Source of the DNA: Streptomyces dangxiongensis
GTDB taxonomy: Bacteria > Actinomycetota > Actinomycetes > Streptomycetales > Streptomycetaceae
Reading direction: 5' to 3'
Assembly: GCF_003675325.1 (NCBI RefSeq)
Contig: NZ_CP033073.1
Location: 3,534,001-3,598,000 of the forward strand
DNA length: 64,000 nt
The notes under the pieces were generated by a model that was given only the letters and a program-made list of their open reading frames with translations, searched no databases and was not told the DNA's origin. The translations under genes were made by a program, and so were the position numbers. Below are positions 16,510 to 25,051 of this stretch, piece after piece (the first letter of the stretch is position 1; each line of letters starts with the position of its first letter).

Positions 16510-17460
16510 ATGAGCGACGCGACGACCCTGGAGAGGATCGAGTCGTTCCTCCCCGAGCGCAGCGTGAAGATCGACGAAGTCGCCGGCAGCCTTGGCCTCA
16601 GGCGGGCCGAGGTGGGCGTGTTCCGGAAGATCTACGGCTTGGACCGGCTCAGGTTCGACCCGGACACGGGCCTGTTCGACCTGGTCCTCCCCGCGGCACG
16701 GCAGGCGTTGAAGGCACTCCCGGAAGGGCACGGGATCAGGTACGTCATCTACGCCCACACCATGCAGACCCTCACCCCGCCGCACATCGACGCCGCCCAG
16801 GTGATCCGTGACGATCTGGGGCTGCACGACGCCGAGGCGTTCGCGCTCACCCAGCAGGCGTGCGTCAGCAGCCTCGGGGCCATCGACCTGGTGGGCGAAC
16901 TGCTGCGGGCCGAGGCGCCGGAGGGCGCCCACGCGCTGATGGTGACCGGCGAGCGGGCCTACTCGCCCAAGGTCCAGCTGATCCCCAACAGCGCCATCAT
17001 GGCCGACGCCGCGGCTGCCTGCCTGGTGACCGTGGGCGGCCGGGGTGACGAGGTGCGCTCCCACGTCACGCGCACCCTCGGCGAGTACGCGGCCGGACTG
17101 GAGATGACCAAGGAGGAGACGCAGGGCTTCGGCCGGGCCTACGGCACGGTGCTCGGCGAGGTCATCCTGGAGGCCGTACGGAAGGCGGGGCTGACCTTCG
17201 GCGACATCGACCTCGTTGTCCCGCACAACGTGAACATGGTCTCCTGGCGGCAGACGATCAAGGAGATGGGCGCCGACCCGGGCCGGTTCTTCCTGGAGAA
17301 CATCGAGCGCTACAGCCACTGCTACGCCTCGGATGTCTTCGTCAACTACACCACGCTGCGCGACAGCGACCGGCTCGTCGACGGCCGCCACTACGTCCTG
17401 TGCTCCGTCGGTCTGGGCGCCACCTTCGGCGCCATGGTGATCACCCACCGGAAGCGGTGA
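16510..17460 (+). CDS. KAS III-like 3-oxoacyl-[carrier-protein] synthase
   Basis: This 316-aa thiolase-fold enzyme has the nucleophile in LTQQACVSSLGAIDLVGELL (Cys ~118) and a catalytic-type His in IDLVVPHNVNMVSWRQTI. At the position of the usual NTSA-type Asn it reads NIERYSHCYASDVFVNYT, that is His in place of the canonical Asn. It ends with the family VGLGATFGAMVI (gatekeeper glycines). The unusual triad and HNVN suggest acyl transfer, or a condensation other than the standard decarboxylative malonyl-ACP reaction. It starts 11 bp after the methyltransferase stop with a GAGAGG site. Confidence 0.82.
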   Translation: MSDATTLERIESFLPERSVKIDEVAGSLGLRRAEVGVFRKIYGLDRLRFDPDTGLFDLVLPAARQALKALPEGHGIRYVIYAHTMQTLTPPHIDAAQVIRDDLGLHDAEAFALTQQACVSSLGAIDLVGELLRAEAPEGAHALMVTGERAYSPKVQLIPNSAIMADAAAACLVTVGGRGDEVRSHVTRTLGEYAAGLEMTKEETQGFGRAYGTVLGEVILEAVRKAGLTFGDIDLVVPHNVNMVSWRQTIKEMGADPGRFFLENIERYSHCYASDVFVNYTTLRDSDRLVDGRHYVLCSVGLGATFGAMVITHRKR

Positions 17461-17465
17461 GCGCG

Positions 17466-18833
17466 ATGAACGCCACCGCCTACACGGCGGATCTCAAGGA
17501 GGCGCTCACCGGCGACCGCGACGCCCGGTTCGTGTGGCTGTGCAACTTCGAGGTGGAGAACCAGTGGGCGCGCGACTACGTCGGTCTGCCGGCGGCGCGC
17601 GTGTCGGCCACCAGCGCGACCGTGCAGCGCATGGAGGAACTCGGCGTCCTGCTGGCCGAACCCGCCGACTGCCTGCTGCTGGACCGGCCGCTGGACGACG
17701 GCTACCGCCGCTACGTCGAGAAGACCGGCCTGGGCGCCCCCATCGAGCTGGTCACGCGGGAACCGGCCGGCGCCGGCGGCACCAGCAAGGCCGTGCTCGA
17801 CTCACCGGAGTTGATGGACCGGCTGCGGCAACTCGCGCGGGAGGGCGCGTATCTGATGCCCATGGGCAACTCGCCCCTGGAGCAGCGGATCTCCCAGGAG
17901 ACGGGGTTGCGCGCCGCGGTGCCGAACGCGGCCACCTACGAGCGGGTCAACAGCAAGATCTACAGCCGCCGCCTCGCCGGGGAGTTGGGGCTGCGCGAGA
18001 TCCCCGGATTCTGCTGCGAGACGGTCCCGCAACTGCGCCACGCACTCGACCAGGGGCTGAGCGACGGCGGGCCGCTGATCGTCAAGGACGCCTACGGCGT
18101 CTCCGGCAAGGGCCTGCTCGTACTGGACAGCCGCAAGAAGGCCGACCGGCTGCTGCGCATGGTCGAGCGCCGGGCGCACAACACCGGCGACGACGCGATC
18201 CATGTGGTGGTGGAGCGGTTCCTGCCCAAGCGGTTCGACCTCAACTACCAGTTCACCATCGACCGCGCCGGAGGGGTCCGGCTCGACTTCGTCAAGGAGG
18301 CGCTCACCTCCGGCGGGGTGCACCTCGGCCACGTCATGCCGGCCGGCCTCACCCCGGCCCAGCACGAGACGCTCACCGAGGCCGCCGAGGCGCTGGGCGC
18401 ACGACTGCACAAGGACGGGTTCTTCGGCATCGTGGGCGTGGACGCCCTCGTGGGCGCCGACGACCTGGTCCATCCGGTCCTGGAGATCAACGCCCGGCTG
18501 AACATGTCCAGCTACCAGGGGCGCGTCACCGAACGGTTCCTGGCCCCCGGAGGCACGGCACTGGCCAGGCACTACCCGCTGCGGCTCACCACGCCGGTCT
18601 CCTTCGACGAGGTGGCCGAGGCCCTCGGCGCCCTGGCCGAACCGCCGTCGGCGGGTACCGGAGCGGTCATCACGTCGTTCGGCACCGTCAACGCGCAAAG
18701 CGGCGGCTCCGTCCCGTTCGACGGCCGGCTCTACACCCTGCTCTTCGCCGCGCGACGCGAGGAACTCGCCGCCCTCGACCAGCGGGTGGCCCGCTCGCTC
18801 ACACGATTCGGCACCACCGAGAGGAAGCCATGA
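17466..18833 (+). CDS. ATP-grasp ligase, BtrJ-like
   Basis: This 455-aa ATP-grasp enzyme shows the ATP-binding beta-hairpin GGPLIVKDAYGVSGKGLLVL (Lys and Gly-rich loop), a central VVVERFLPKRFDLNYQFTID segment, and metal-binding residues in VHPVLEINARLNMSSYQG (E-x-N). The 100-residue N-terminal region (VWLCNFEVENQWARD) is unlike that of the common D-Ala ligases. With the overlapping PLP decarboxylase and the following carrier protein it matches the butirosin trio BtrJ/BtrK/BtrI, in which the ligase attaches glutamate to a carrier thiol. That assignment rests on gene order and fold, not on a measured similarity. Confidence 0.82.
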   Translation: MNATAYTADLKEALTGDRDARFVWLCNFEVENQWARDYVGLPAARVSATSATVQRMEELGVLLAEPADCLLLDRPLDDGYRRYVEKTGLGAPIELVTREPAGAGGTSKAVLDSPELMDRLRQLAREGAYLMPMGNSPLEQRISQETGLRAAVPNAATYERVNSKIYSRRLAGELGLREIPGFCCETVPQLRHALDQGLSDGGPLIVKDAYGVSGKGLLVLDSRKKADRLLRMVERRAHNTGDDAIHVVVERFLPKRFDLNYQFTIDRAGGVRLDFVKEALTSGGVHLGHVMPAGLTPAQHETLTEAAEALGARLHKDGFFGIVGVDALVGADDLVHPVLEINARLNMSSYQGRVTERFLAPGGTALARHYPLRLTTPVSFDEVAEALGALAEPPSAGTGAVITSFGTVNAQSGGSVPFDGRLYTLLFAARREELAALDQRVARSLTRFGTTERKP

Positions 18834-20143
18834 GCAGCCGGAAGGAAGCCGCCAGCAGCACCAACGGCACGAGCGGCACGGAATTCCATGTGCAGGGTGT
18901 GCCGATCTCGCACATCGCCGAGGAGTTCGGCACCCCTGTGTTCGTCTACGACGCCGAGGAGCTGCGCTCCGTCTACCAGTCGCTGCGCGACCGGCTGCAC
19001 CCGGCGGTGGACGTCTTCTTCTCCCTGAAGGCCAACCCGAACATCAGCATCACCTCCCGGCTGGGCTCGCTCGGCGCCGGCGCGGAGATCTCCTCCATGG
19101 TCGAGCTGATGACCGTGACGCGAGCGGGCATCGCACCGGACGACATCATCTTCCTGGGACCGGGCAAGACGCGCGCCGAGCTGGAGGCCTGCGTCGCCGC
19201 CGGTGTGTACGCCATCGTGTGCGAGTCGCTGGACGAGGTCGCCGAGATCGAGGAGATCGCCGCCGCCACGGGCCGCGACGAGGTCCCTGTGCTGCTCCGC
19301 GTCAACCCGGACTTCCACACCAAGGGCTCCGGCCTGACGATGGGCGGCAAGCCACGCCAGTTCGGCATCGACGCCGACATCCTGCGCCGCTCCCGGGGCC
19401 TTCTCGACCGCCTGCGCAGAGTGCGGGTGCGCGGCTTCCACGCCTACATGGGCACCCGCTTCCTGGGCGCCGAGGACCTGGCGCACAACACCCGCCAGAT
19501 CCTCGCCCTGGCCGACGAACTCGCGCAGGCCCTCGGGATCGAACTGGAGACCGTCGACTTCGGCGGCGGCTTCGGCGTCGCCTACTTCGACAACGAGAAG
19601 GACCTCGACCTCCGGGCCACGGTCGCCGGGATCAACGAGGTGGTCGAGCCGTTCGCCGCCGCGCACCCCCGGTGCCGGCTGATCAACGAACTCGGGCGGT
19701 ACCTGACCGCGACGTGCGGCACGTACGTGGTGCGGGCGCGGTACGTCAAGGAGTCGATGGGCGAGCGGTTCGTCGTCGCCGACGGCGGCACCAACCACCA
19801 CATGGCGGCGGTCGGAGTCGGCAGCTTCGTCAAGCGCAACTTCCCGATCCGCTCGCTGACCCGGTACGACGACGAGCCGACCGGCACCTACACCGTCACC
19901 GGGCCGCTGTGCACCCCCAACGACGTCATCGGCAAGAAGGTCGTCCTGCCCCCGGTCCAGGCCGGTGACCTGCTGGGGGTCGAGCGCTCGGGAGCGTACG
20001 GACCGACCGCCTCACCGGGCCTGTTCCTCGGCCACGGCTTCCCGGCCGAGGTGCTGGTCCACAACGGGACCGCGCACCTGGTGCGGGAACGGGACCGCAA
20101 GGAGGAACTGCTCACCAAGCAGCGCCTCATCGACTTCGACTGA
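18830..20143 (+). CDS. PLP-dependent decarboxylase, DAP/ornithine decarboxylase fold, BtrK-like
   Basis: The 437-aa fold-type III PLP enzyme has the Schiff-base lysine in DVFFSLKANPNISI (Lys ~65), the phosphate-binding VDFGGGFGVAYF, a substrate-side GRYLTATCGTYVVRARYVKE and the active-site cysteine loop GPLCTPNDVIG, then SGAYGPTASPGLF. The CTPNDV loop is typical of carrier-linked substrate decarboxylases rather than of lysine biosynthesis LysA (CESGD). It overlaps the ATP-grasp gene by 4 bp. In butirosin synthesis the equivalent enzyme decarboxylates glutamyl-S-carrier to 4-aminobutyryl-S-carrier; the same chemistry is inferred here. Confidence 0.85.
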   Translation: MSSRKEAASSTNGTSGTEFHVQGVPISHIAEEFGTPVFVYDAEELRSVYQSLRDRLHPAVDVFFSLKANPNISITSRLGSLGAGAEISSMVELMTVTRAGIAPDDIIFLGPGKTRAELEACVAAGVYAIVCESLDEVAEIEEIAAATGRDEVPVLLRVNPDFHTKGSGLTMGGKPRQFGIDADILRRSRGLLDRLRRVRVRGFHAYMGTRFLGAEDLAHNTRQILALADELAQALGIELETVDFGGGFGVAYFDNEKDLDLRATVAGINEVVEPFAAAHPRCRLINELGRYLTATCGTYVVRARYVKESMGERFVVADGGTNHHMAAVGVGSFVKRNFPIRSLTRYDDEPTGTYTVTGPLCTPNDVIGKKVVLPPVQAGDLLGVERSGAYGPTASPGLFLGHGFPAEVLVHNGTAHLVRERDRKEELLTKQRLIDFD

Positions 20144-20161
20144 CACAGGAGCGAACTGGCA

Positions 20162-20428
20162 ATGGAACGCGACAGCGTGATCTCGGCGGTGGAGAAGTCC
20201 CTCAGCGAGGTACTGGAGCGCCCCGTCACCGGTCTCACCGAGGAGGTACGCCTCTTCGAGGACCTGCACCTGGACTCCACGTCCGTCCTGGAACTGCTGA
20301 TGGCACTGGAGGACGCCGTGGACATATCGGTGGACCCCGAGGACCTGGACATGGACGACTTCACGTCGGTCGGATCGCTCACCGACTACGTCCTGTCCCA
20401 GGCCGCGCAGACCACCGGCGAGGGATGA
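20162..20428 (+). CDS. Acyl/aminoacyl carrier protein (copy 2)
   Basis: This 88-aa carrier has the modified serine in LFEDLHLDSTSVLELLMALE (DST instead of the usual DSL, Ser ~42), followed by SVDPEDLDMDDFTSVGSLTD. It is more acidic than copy 1. It directly follows the PLP decarboxylase, so it is the likely BtrI-like carrier on which the amino acid is loaded and decarboxylated. A GAGCG-type ribosome site lies upstream. Confidence 0.9.
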   Translation: MERDSVISAVEKSLSEVLERPVTGLTEEVRLFEDLHLDSTSVLELLMALEDAVDISVDPEDLDMDDFTSVGSLTDYVLSQAAQTTGEG

Positions 20429-20438
20429 GGCGACGGCG

Positions 20439-21284
20439 ATGCCCACTCTGCGTGCCGCCTGCGCCGTGGTGTCCCCACCGCGCAGGCCCTACGACGACGA
20501 CCCGTCTCTCCTCTCCTACTACCGCGACCTGGTCGAGCCGTTCGGGCTGGAGGTGGAGGAGGACCTGCTGCGCGCCGGGCCGAACGTCGGCCACCGGGAC
20601 CTCATCGACCGGCTGGTGACGGCGGGTGACATCGGTGACAGCGCGCCCGATCTGGTGATCGTGACGCAGGCGTTGCCGGACGTCACCCCGTTCACCGCGA
20701 TCTCGCCCTATCTCGACCGGCTTCTCGGCGGCCGTGCCACCAACTTCGGCATCCACCAGCAGGGCCTGGCGGCGCCGTTCACGGCGCTGCGCATCATCTC
20801 CGCCTTCCAGCGCGCCGGCCGCAGCCTCGATGCGGTGCTCGCCGTCCTGGAGCAGACCACTCTGCCCACCCGGTTCCCGCTGGTCCACGACAACCACCTG
20901 GTGGACTCCGGGGTCATGCTCCGGTTCGGCCGGGACGGTGGGCCCCGGGTGACCGAAGTCGAGGCGGTCCCCGCCACCGAGCCGGTGGCCGCCCGGATCG
21001 GCGAGGTGGCGGACAAGGAGCCGGACGGCACCCTGGTGGTGGCCGGGCCGTGGCTGGACGTGGCCACGCTCGACGGCGTCCGCCACCACTACCAGGCCGG
21101 CCGCGGCACGTACTGCACCAGCGTGTGGCTGGCGCTCGCCCGGCACTGGCGCTCCTGGCAGCAGGAGTACCCGACGGTGGTGCTGTGCGACACCGACCCG
21201 CGCTCCGGGGACAGCCATCTGGCCGTGCTGCGGTCGGACGGCCACGGCCCGCTCCCGGGCGCGGCGGGGGGTGAGGGACGGTGA
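20439..21284 (+). CDS. Ketosynthase-like protein lacking the nucleophile cysteine
   Basis: The 281-aa protein is probably a partial or divergent thiolase fold. DLVIVTQALPDVTPFTAISP is followed by ATNFGIHQQGLAAPFTALRI, where the KAS nucleophile position has Gln (HQQG) rather than Cys. The second half keeps TLVVAGPWLDV and TVVLCDTDPRSGDSHLAVL. A Gln replacement is the hallmark of chain-length-factor-type or decarboxylating ketosynthases, so it may be a non-condensing partner of the KAS III-like enzyme. I have no confident family name; the relation to ketosynthases is a pattern judgement. It overlaps the next gene by 4 bp. Confidence 0.55.
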   Translation: MPTLRAACAVVSPPRRPYDDDPSLLSYYRDLVEPFGLEVEEDLLRAGPNVGHRDLIDRLVTAGDIGDSAPDLVIVTQALPDVTPFTAISPYLDRLLGGRATNFGIHQQGLAAPFTALRIISAFQRAGRSLDAVLAVLEQTTLPTRFPLVHDNHLVDSGVMLRFGRDGGPRVTEVEAVPATEPVAARIGEVADKEPDGTLVVAGPWLDVATLDGVRHHYQAGRGTYCTSVWLALARHWRSWQQEYPTVVLCDTDPRSGDSHLAVLRSDGHGPLPGAAGGEGR

Positions 21285-21892
21285 CGCCGGTGGACACCGC
21301 CACGACGACCTCCCCGGCCGCGGCGGGCCTGCGGGACTTCGCCACCGCGCTGGACGCCTGCCACGACAGGGCGGCCTCGGGCGGCCTGGTGGTCTCCCGC
21401 GGCGGCTGGGCCGTCGCCTCGCCGGCGCGGGTGACCGCCGGGGCGCAGGTGCCGGGCAGCTCGGGAGCGCTGATGGCGGAGCGCGGCGGGACACCGGCCG
21501 GCGACCGCCGGCAGGAGGCGTTCGCCGACGAGCTGATCGGGCTGCACCGGCAGACCCTGCGCGAGGTGCTGGACGGCGCGGTCGCCCGGCTCGACAGGCG
21601 CGTCTCGGAGGGCGCCAACCTGCTCAACCGCCAGCTCGTCCAGGGCGCGGTGGCCGATGTGGCCCTTGCCCTGTCGGAGGCGGACGACCTGCGCGAGCTG
21701 CCCATGAGCACCCCGTGGCGGCGCTGGCGGATCCACCGGGACCTGGTGAACGCGGGCCGCACCGCCCTCAAGCTGTACGGCGCCGGCGGCTTCGTCGCCG
21801 GGGGACCGGGGACCGTCCTGTACCTGACCGAGGTTCTCGGCAACACCTACCTGCGCCCGGAGCAGCCGGGACCGGAGGCCGGAGATGACTGA
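21281..21892 (+). CDS. Small acyl-CoA dehydrogenase-like protein (C-terminal domain only)
   Basis: The 203-aa protein corresponds to the helical C-terminal half of acyl-CoA dehydrogenases: DRRQEAFADELIGLHRQTL, RRVSEGANLLNRQLVQGAVA, and the terminal RTALKLYGAGGFVAGGPGTV. It has no FAD/substrate N-terminal domain and no catalytic Glu in the expected place. GTG 21281 overlaps the previous stop; its own end overlaps the full dehydrogenase by 8 bp, so the two are probably made together and may form a heteromer. A regulatory or structural subunit is the likeliest role. Confidence 0.6.
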   Translation: MTPVDTATTTSPAAAGLRDFATALDACHDRAASGGLVVSRGGWAVASPARVTAGAQVPGSSGALMAERGGTPAGDRRQEAFADELIGLHRQTLREVLDGAVARLDRRVSEGANLLNRQLVQGAVADVALALSEADDLRELPMSTPWRRWRIHRDLVNAGRTALKLYGAGGFVAGGPGTVLYLTEVLGNTYLRPEQPGPEAGDD

Positions 21893-23045
21893 GCCCACCG
21901 GCGAGCGGATCGCCGCACTGCGCTCCTACGTACGGGAGGCCGGCCGGGAACTGCGCGCGATCGGCCTGGAGATCGACCGCGACCCGGAGGCGATCGACCG
22001 CTGGCTGGGACTGCCCGCCGTGGACATCATGCGCGGCTGCACCATACCGGCGGAGTACCTTGACTCCCCGCTGCGCGTCGGCGCGTACACCTACGACATG
22101 AGCTCCTGCCTCGAACACACGGTGACCATCGAGGAACTGAGCTACGGCGACACGGGATCCATGCTCGCCTGCCCCGGTCCCCTCATGTCGGGGGTGGCGG
22201 TGAGCGCCCTGGGCGACGACAAGCAGCGCCACCACTACTACGAGCGCATGGCCGGACCGGAACCCGTCTGGACGTTCTTCGGGCTCACCGAACCGGCCAA
22301 GGGATCGGCCGCCACCGAGCTGGAGACCACGCTCGTCCCAGAGGGCGACGGCTTCCGCCTCACCGGCGAGAAGCGGTACGTGGGCAACGCCGCGTACGCC
22401 CGGCTGGGCGTGGTGTTCTGCCGCCGGGCGCCCGGGCCGCTGGGCATCGAGGCGGTCCTGGTGGACACGCAAGCTCCCGGATTCCACGCCGAGCCGATCC
22501 CCACCGTCGGCATGCGCGGGGCGCGGATCTCCGCCATCAGGCTCGACGGCGTACGCGTGGAGCGTGAGCACATCCTCGGCTACGACAGCCTCAAGCCCAG
22601 CCGGCGCGGGCTGATCGGCGCCATCCGCACCCTCCAGCGGTTCCGTCCGGTGCTGGCCGGCACCATCGTGGGGCTGTGCCGCGCGGTGCTGGACCACGTA
22701 CGCGAGCAGCGCCCCGCCCTGGCGGGTGGCGCCCGGGCCCGGCTGGAGGACCTGGAGGACCGGCTCACCGCCGTACGCCGGCAGAACTACGAGGTCGCCG
22801 CGGCCATCGACGCCGGCCGGGTGCGCGCCGACCGCGTCGCCGGGGTCAAGACGCGCGCCGCGGAGCTGGCCGAACGCTGCACGCTGGCCGCCGCGGACCT
22901 GATGGGCCCCGGCGCGCTCCTGGAGGACCCGCTGCTGAACAAGCTGTACCGGGACGCGCGGGCCTTCGAATTCATGGAGGGAACCGGTCACATCCAGCGG
23001 CTGGCCGTCTTCCAGGGCGTGCTCAAGAGGACGTTTCTCAACTAG
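21885..23045 (+). CDS. Acyl-CoA/acyl-carrier-protein dehydrogenase
   Basis: The 386-aa flavoenzyme covers the whole ACAD fold: N-terminal helices, VWTFFGLTEPAKGSAATELE (the FGLTEP..GSD motif), RLTGEKRYVGNAAYARLGVV (flavin strand), HAEPIPTVGMRGARISAIRL, and the C-terminal AFEFMEGTGHIQRLAVFQG carrying the catalytic-position Glu. Such enzymes oxidise acyl or aminoacyl thioesters on CoA or a carrier protein (as in pyrrole formation from prolyl-carrier). With the carrier proteins nearby, an acyl- or aminoacyl-S-carrier substrate is inferred. Confidence 0.85.
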   Translation: MTEPTGERIAALRSYVREAGRELRAIGLEIDRDPEAIDRWLGLPAVDIMRGCTIPAEYLDSPLRVGAYTYDMSSCLEHTVTIEELSYGDTGSMLACPGPLMSGVAVSALGDDKQRHHYYERMAGPEPVWTFFGLTEPAKGSAATELETTLVPEGDGFRLTGEKRYVGNAAYARLGVVFCRRAPGPLGIEAVLVDTQAPGFHAEPIPTVGMRGARISAIRLDGVRVEREHILGYDSLKPSRRGLIGAIRTLQRFRPVLAGTIVGLCRAVLDHVREQRPALAGGARARLEDLEDRLTAVRRQNYEVAAAIDAGRVRADRVAGVKTRAAELAERCTLAAADLMGPGALLEDPLLNKLYRDARAFEFMEGTGHIQRLAVFQGVLKRTFLN

Positions 23046-23078
23046 CGGGACACCGCGGAGGAGCAGGGAGAACACACG

Positions 23079-23492
23079 GTGTGGATCGGTGTCGACGTCA
23101 CGCACGAGAACGAGCTGGCGGCCCTGCTCGCCCGTCCGTGGTTCCGTGACTACACGTACGCCCCGGAGGAACTCCAGACCGCCGCCTCCTTCGGCGCGGA
23201 GCGAGCCCATGAGTTCCTGACCGGGCGCTTCGCGGGCAAGGAAGCGGTGCTGAAGGTCATCGGCACCGGCGTGGGGGCGGGCGTGACCCCCCGCCAGGTG
23301 GCCATCCTGCGGGCCCATGGCGGGGCCCCGCAGGTCCGCCTCTCCGGCGCGGCGGCCCGGCATGCCCGCGATCGTGGCATCGCCGGTATCAGCGTGTCCG
23401 TCACGCACAAGAAGGGCGTGGTCGTCGCCGTCGCGATCGGCGTGCCCGCCGCCTCGCACGCCGGCATGGAAGCCTCCGAACCCTCGCGCTGA
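23079..23492 (+). CDS. AcpS-type 4'-phosphopantetheinyl transferase (copy 2)
   Basis: The 137-aa AcpS homologue begins [16 protein letters not shown] (Mg2+ Asp) and carries [19 protein letters not shown] (the F/WxxKEAxxK signature) and [17 protein letters not shown]. It is clearly diverged from copy 1 at 14971. Each copy neighbours its own carrier-protein half of the cluster, which suggests two non-interchangeable carriers. GTG 23079 is preceded by AGGGAG. Confidence 0.87.
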   Translation: MWIGVDVTHENELAALLARPWFRDYTYAPEELQTAASFGAERAHEFLTGRFAGKEAVLKVIGTGVGAGVTPRQVAILRAHGGAPQVRLSGAAARHARDRGIAGISVSVTHKKGVVVAVAIGVPAASHAGMEASEPSR

Positions 23493-23544
23493 ACCGCGCG
23501 GCGCGGCCGCGACACCGCCGCCCCTCGCTGTCAGCCCACGGCGT

Positions 23545-23676
23545 GATCCGACGCTGGACCTGCTGCGGCCCGTCCACGCGCAGACCGCCGCCTACGGGCA
23601 TTTCGGCCGCGTCCTGCCCGACTTCGCCTGGGAGCGCACCGACCGCGCCGGGGCGCTGCGCGACGCCGCCGGCATC
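23545..23676 (+). pseudogene. metK: 3' remnant of S-adenosylmethionine synthetase (metK)
   Basis: This short in-frame stretch reads [20 protein letters not shown] then [20 protein letters not shown], which is unmistakably the C-terminus of MetK ([24 protein letters not shown]). There is no start, no upstream MetK sequence, and the frame does not stop at the expected place but runs into the next gene. GTGATCCGACGCTG at 23543 looks like VIRTLDLL with one base lost. So only a fossil of metK is left, directly ahead of the pfkB kinase. Confidence 0.8.
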
Positions 23677-23722
23677 AGACCCGTCCCGCCCGACCCGACC
23701 ACAGGTCGAAGGAGAGCACGCC

Positions 23723-24685
23723 GTGCGTATCACCGTCACCGGTTCCATCGCCACCGACCATTTGATGTCCTACCCGGGCCGGTTCGCCGACCAACTGGTC
23801 GCCGGGCGACTCGACCGGGTCTCCCTGTCGTTCCTGGCCGACACCCTGGAGATCCGCCGGGGCGGCGTCGCGGCGAACATCGCCTTCGGCCTCGGCCGGC
23901 TCGGCCTGCGTCCGCTGCTGGTCGGGGCGGCGGGAGCCGACTTCACCGACCACCGCGAACGGCTGGAACGAGCCGGCGTGGACACCGGCCCGGTGCGCGT
24001 CAGCGCCTCGGCGCACACGGCCCGCTTCGTGTGCACGACGGACGCCGACCAGAACCAGATCGCCACCTTCTACGCGGGCGCCATGGCCGAGGCGCGAGAC
24101 ATCGACCTGGCCGCGGTGGTCCGCGACGCGCGGGGGGTGGACCTGGTGGTGATCGCGCCCGACGACCCGGAGGCGATGCTGCGCCACACCGACGAGTGCC
24201 AGAGCCTGGGCATCCCCTTCGCGGCCGATCCCTCGCAGCAGCTCGCGCGGCTGGACGCGGGCGAGACCCGCCGACTGGTGGACGGCGCCCGGCTGCTGTT
24301 CACCAACGAGTACGAGGCGGCCCTGCTCCAACAGCGCACCGGCTGGAGCCCAGCGCAGATCCTGGACCGGGTCGGAACCTGGGTGACCACCCTCGGTCCG
24401 GACGGCGCGGCCATAGCCCGCGCCGGCGAGCCGACCCTGCGGGTCCCCGCCGTCGCGACCAGCCGCCCGCTGGACCCGACCGGAGCCGGTGACGCCTTCC
24501 GCTCCGGCTTCCTCGCCGGCGTCGCCTGGGGCCACACCCCCGAGCGGGCCGCCCGGCTCGGGTGCACGCTGGCGACGGTCATCCTCGAATCGGTGGGCAC
24601 CCAGGAGTACGAGCTGACCGCCGCCGACCTGTCCGCCAGAACCGACAAGGCGTACGCGCCGGCTCCCGCCGGCCGGCCATCGTGA
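23723..24685 (+). CDS. PfkB-family sugar/adenosine kinase
   Basis: The 320-aa kinase starts [20 protein letters not shown], has [20 protein letters not shown] (PfkB signature 1 region) and the catalytic loop [20 protein letters not shown] (signature 2, GAGD with the base Asp). The first GTG at 23723 has GAAGGAGAG 6 nt upstream. Proteins of this subtype accompany metK and SAH hydrolase in S-adenosylmethionine-recycling cassettes of natural-product clusters, where they act as adenosine kinases. The metK stump just upstream supports that reading. The island attachment site begins 48 bp after its stop. Confidence 0.85.
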   Translation: MRITVTGSIATDHLMSYPGRFADQLVAGRLDRVSLSFLADTLEIRRGGVAANIAFGLGRLGLRPLLVGAAGADFTDHRERLERAGVDTGPVRVSASAHTARFVCTTDADQNQIATFYAGAMAEARDIDLAAVVRDARGVDLVVIAPDDPEAMLRHTDECQSLGIPFAADPSQQLARLDAGETRRLVDGARLLFTNEYEAALLQQRTGWSPAQILDRVGTWVTTLGPDGAAIARAGEPTLRVPAVATSRPLDPTGAGDAFRSGFLAGVAWGHTPERAARLGCTLATVILESVGTQEYELTAADLSARTDKAYAPAPAGRPS

Positions 24686-24694
24686 AAGAGGAAA

Positions 24695-24723
24695 ACCCCA
24701 AGTCAGAGATTCTGACCTGGGGT
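24695..24723 (-). terminator. tRNA-Thr-type terminator, left copy
   Basis: ACCCCAAGTCAGA at 24695-24707 pairs with TCTGACCTGGGGT at 24711-24723 (one mismatch). The same hairpin in perfect form stands downstream of the intact tRNA-Thr at 62584-62614. This left copy is probably the original chromosomal tRNA terminator that island insertion moved away from the tRNA. Confidence 0.6.
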
Positions 24724-24732
24724 TCACCAATA

Positions 24733-24775
24733 GAGCCGCTTTCGGGATTCGAACCCGAGACCTACGCATTACGAG
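24733..24775 (-). repeat. Island attachment site, left (att core, tRNA-Thr 3' end)
   Basis: These 43 bp are identical to 62621-62663, the 3' part (from the anticodon through the T arm and acceptor stem) of the intact tRNA-Thr. After 24775 the match stops abruptly. This is the standard scar of a tyrosine-recombinase island in a tRNA 3' end; the partial copy is not a functional tRNA. Confidence 0.93.
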
Positions 24776-24829
24776 GGCCTGCAAGATCGTGACGGGTGGT
24801 GATCCGTGATCACGATCGATCCGGTTTTG

Positions 24830-24913
24830 CCTGGTCAGAGTATGTGCGCTGTGATGCGCGGTGCGGCTCGTGACGGCTCGTGCCGCACCATCCGCTCACG
24901 CATCGCTCACGCA
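24830..24913. repeat. Island end sequence, left, with two CGCTCACGCA arm repeats
   Basis: This 84-bp stretch is 79/84 identical to 28980-29063. It ends in two copies of CGCTCACGCA (24893-24902 and 24904-24913) spaced at 11 bp, about one helical turn. The same doublet occurs at 62509-62529 at the other island end. The position, about 118 bp inside the att core, suits integrase or excisionase arm-type binding sites. Confidence 0.7.
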
Positions 24914-25051
24914 GCCCGTGGGTTCGACCAGTACACATGCCCGCCCCAAAGCAGGAACCGACCACGCACGAATACCGAGGCGGAGTCCGTGACAACAGGA
25001 GATGGTGGTTGTCATGGTGGCGAGCCGACCGGGAGTGACGCGGCCGTCGCT

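Noticed and set aside
24733..24780. A second tRNA-Thr
   Set aside because: Only the 3' 43 bp are present; no D arm or 5' acceptor strand.
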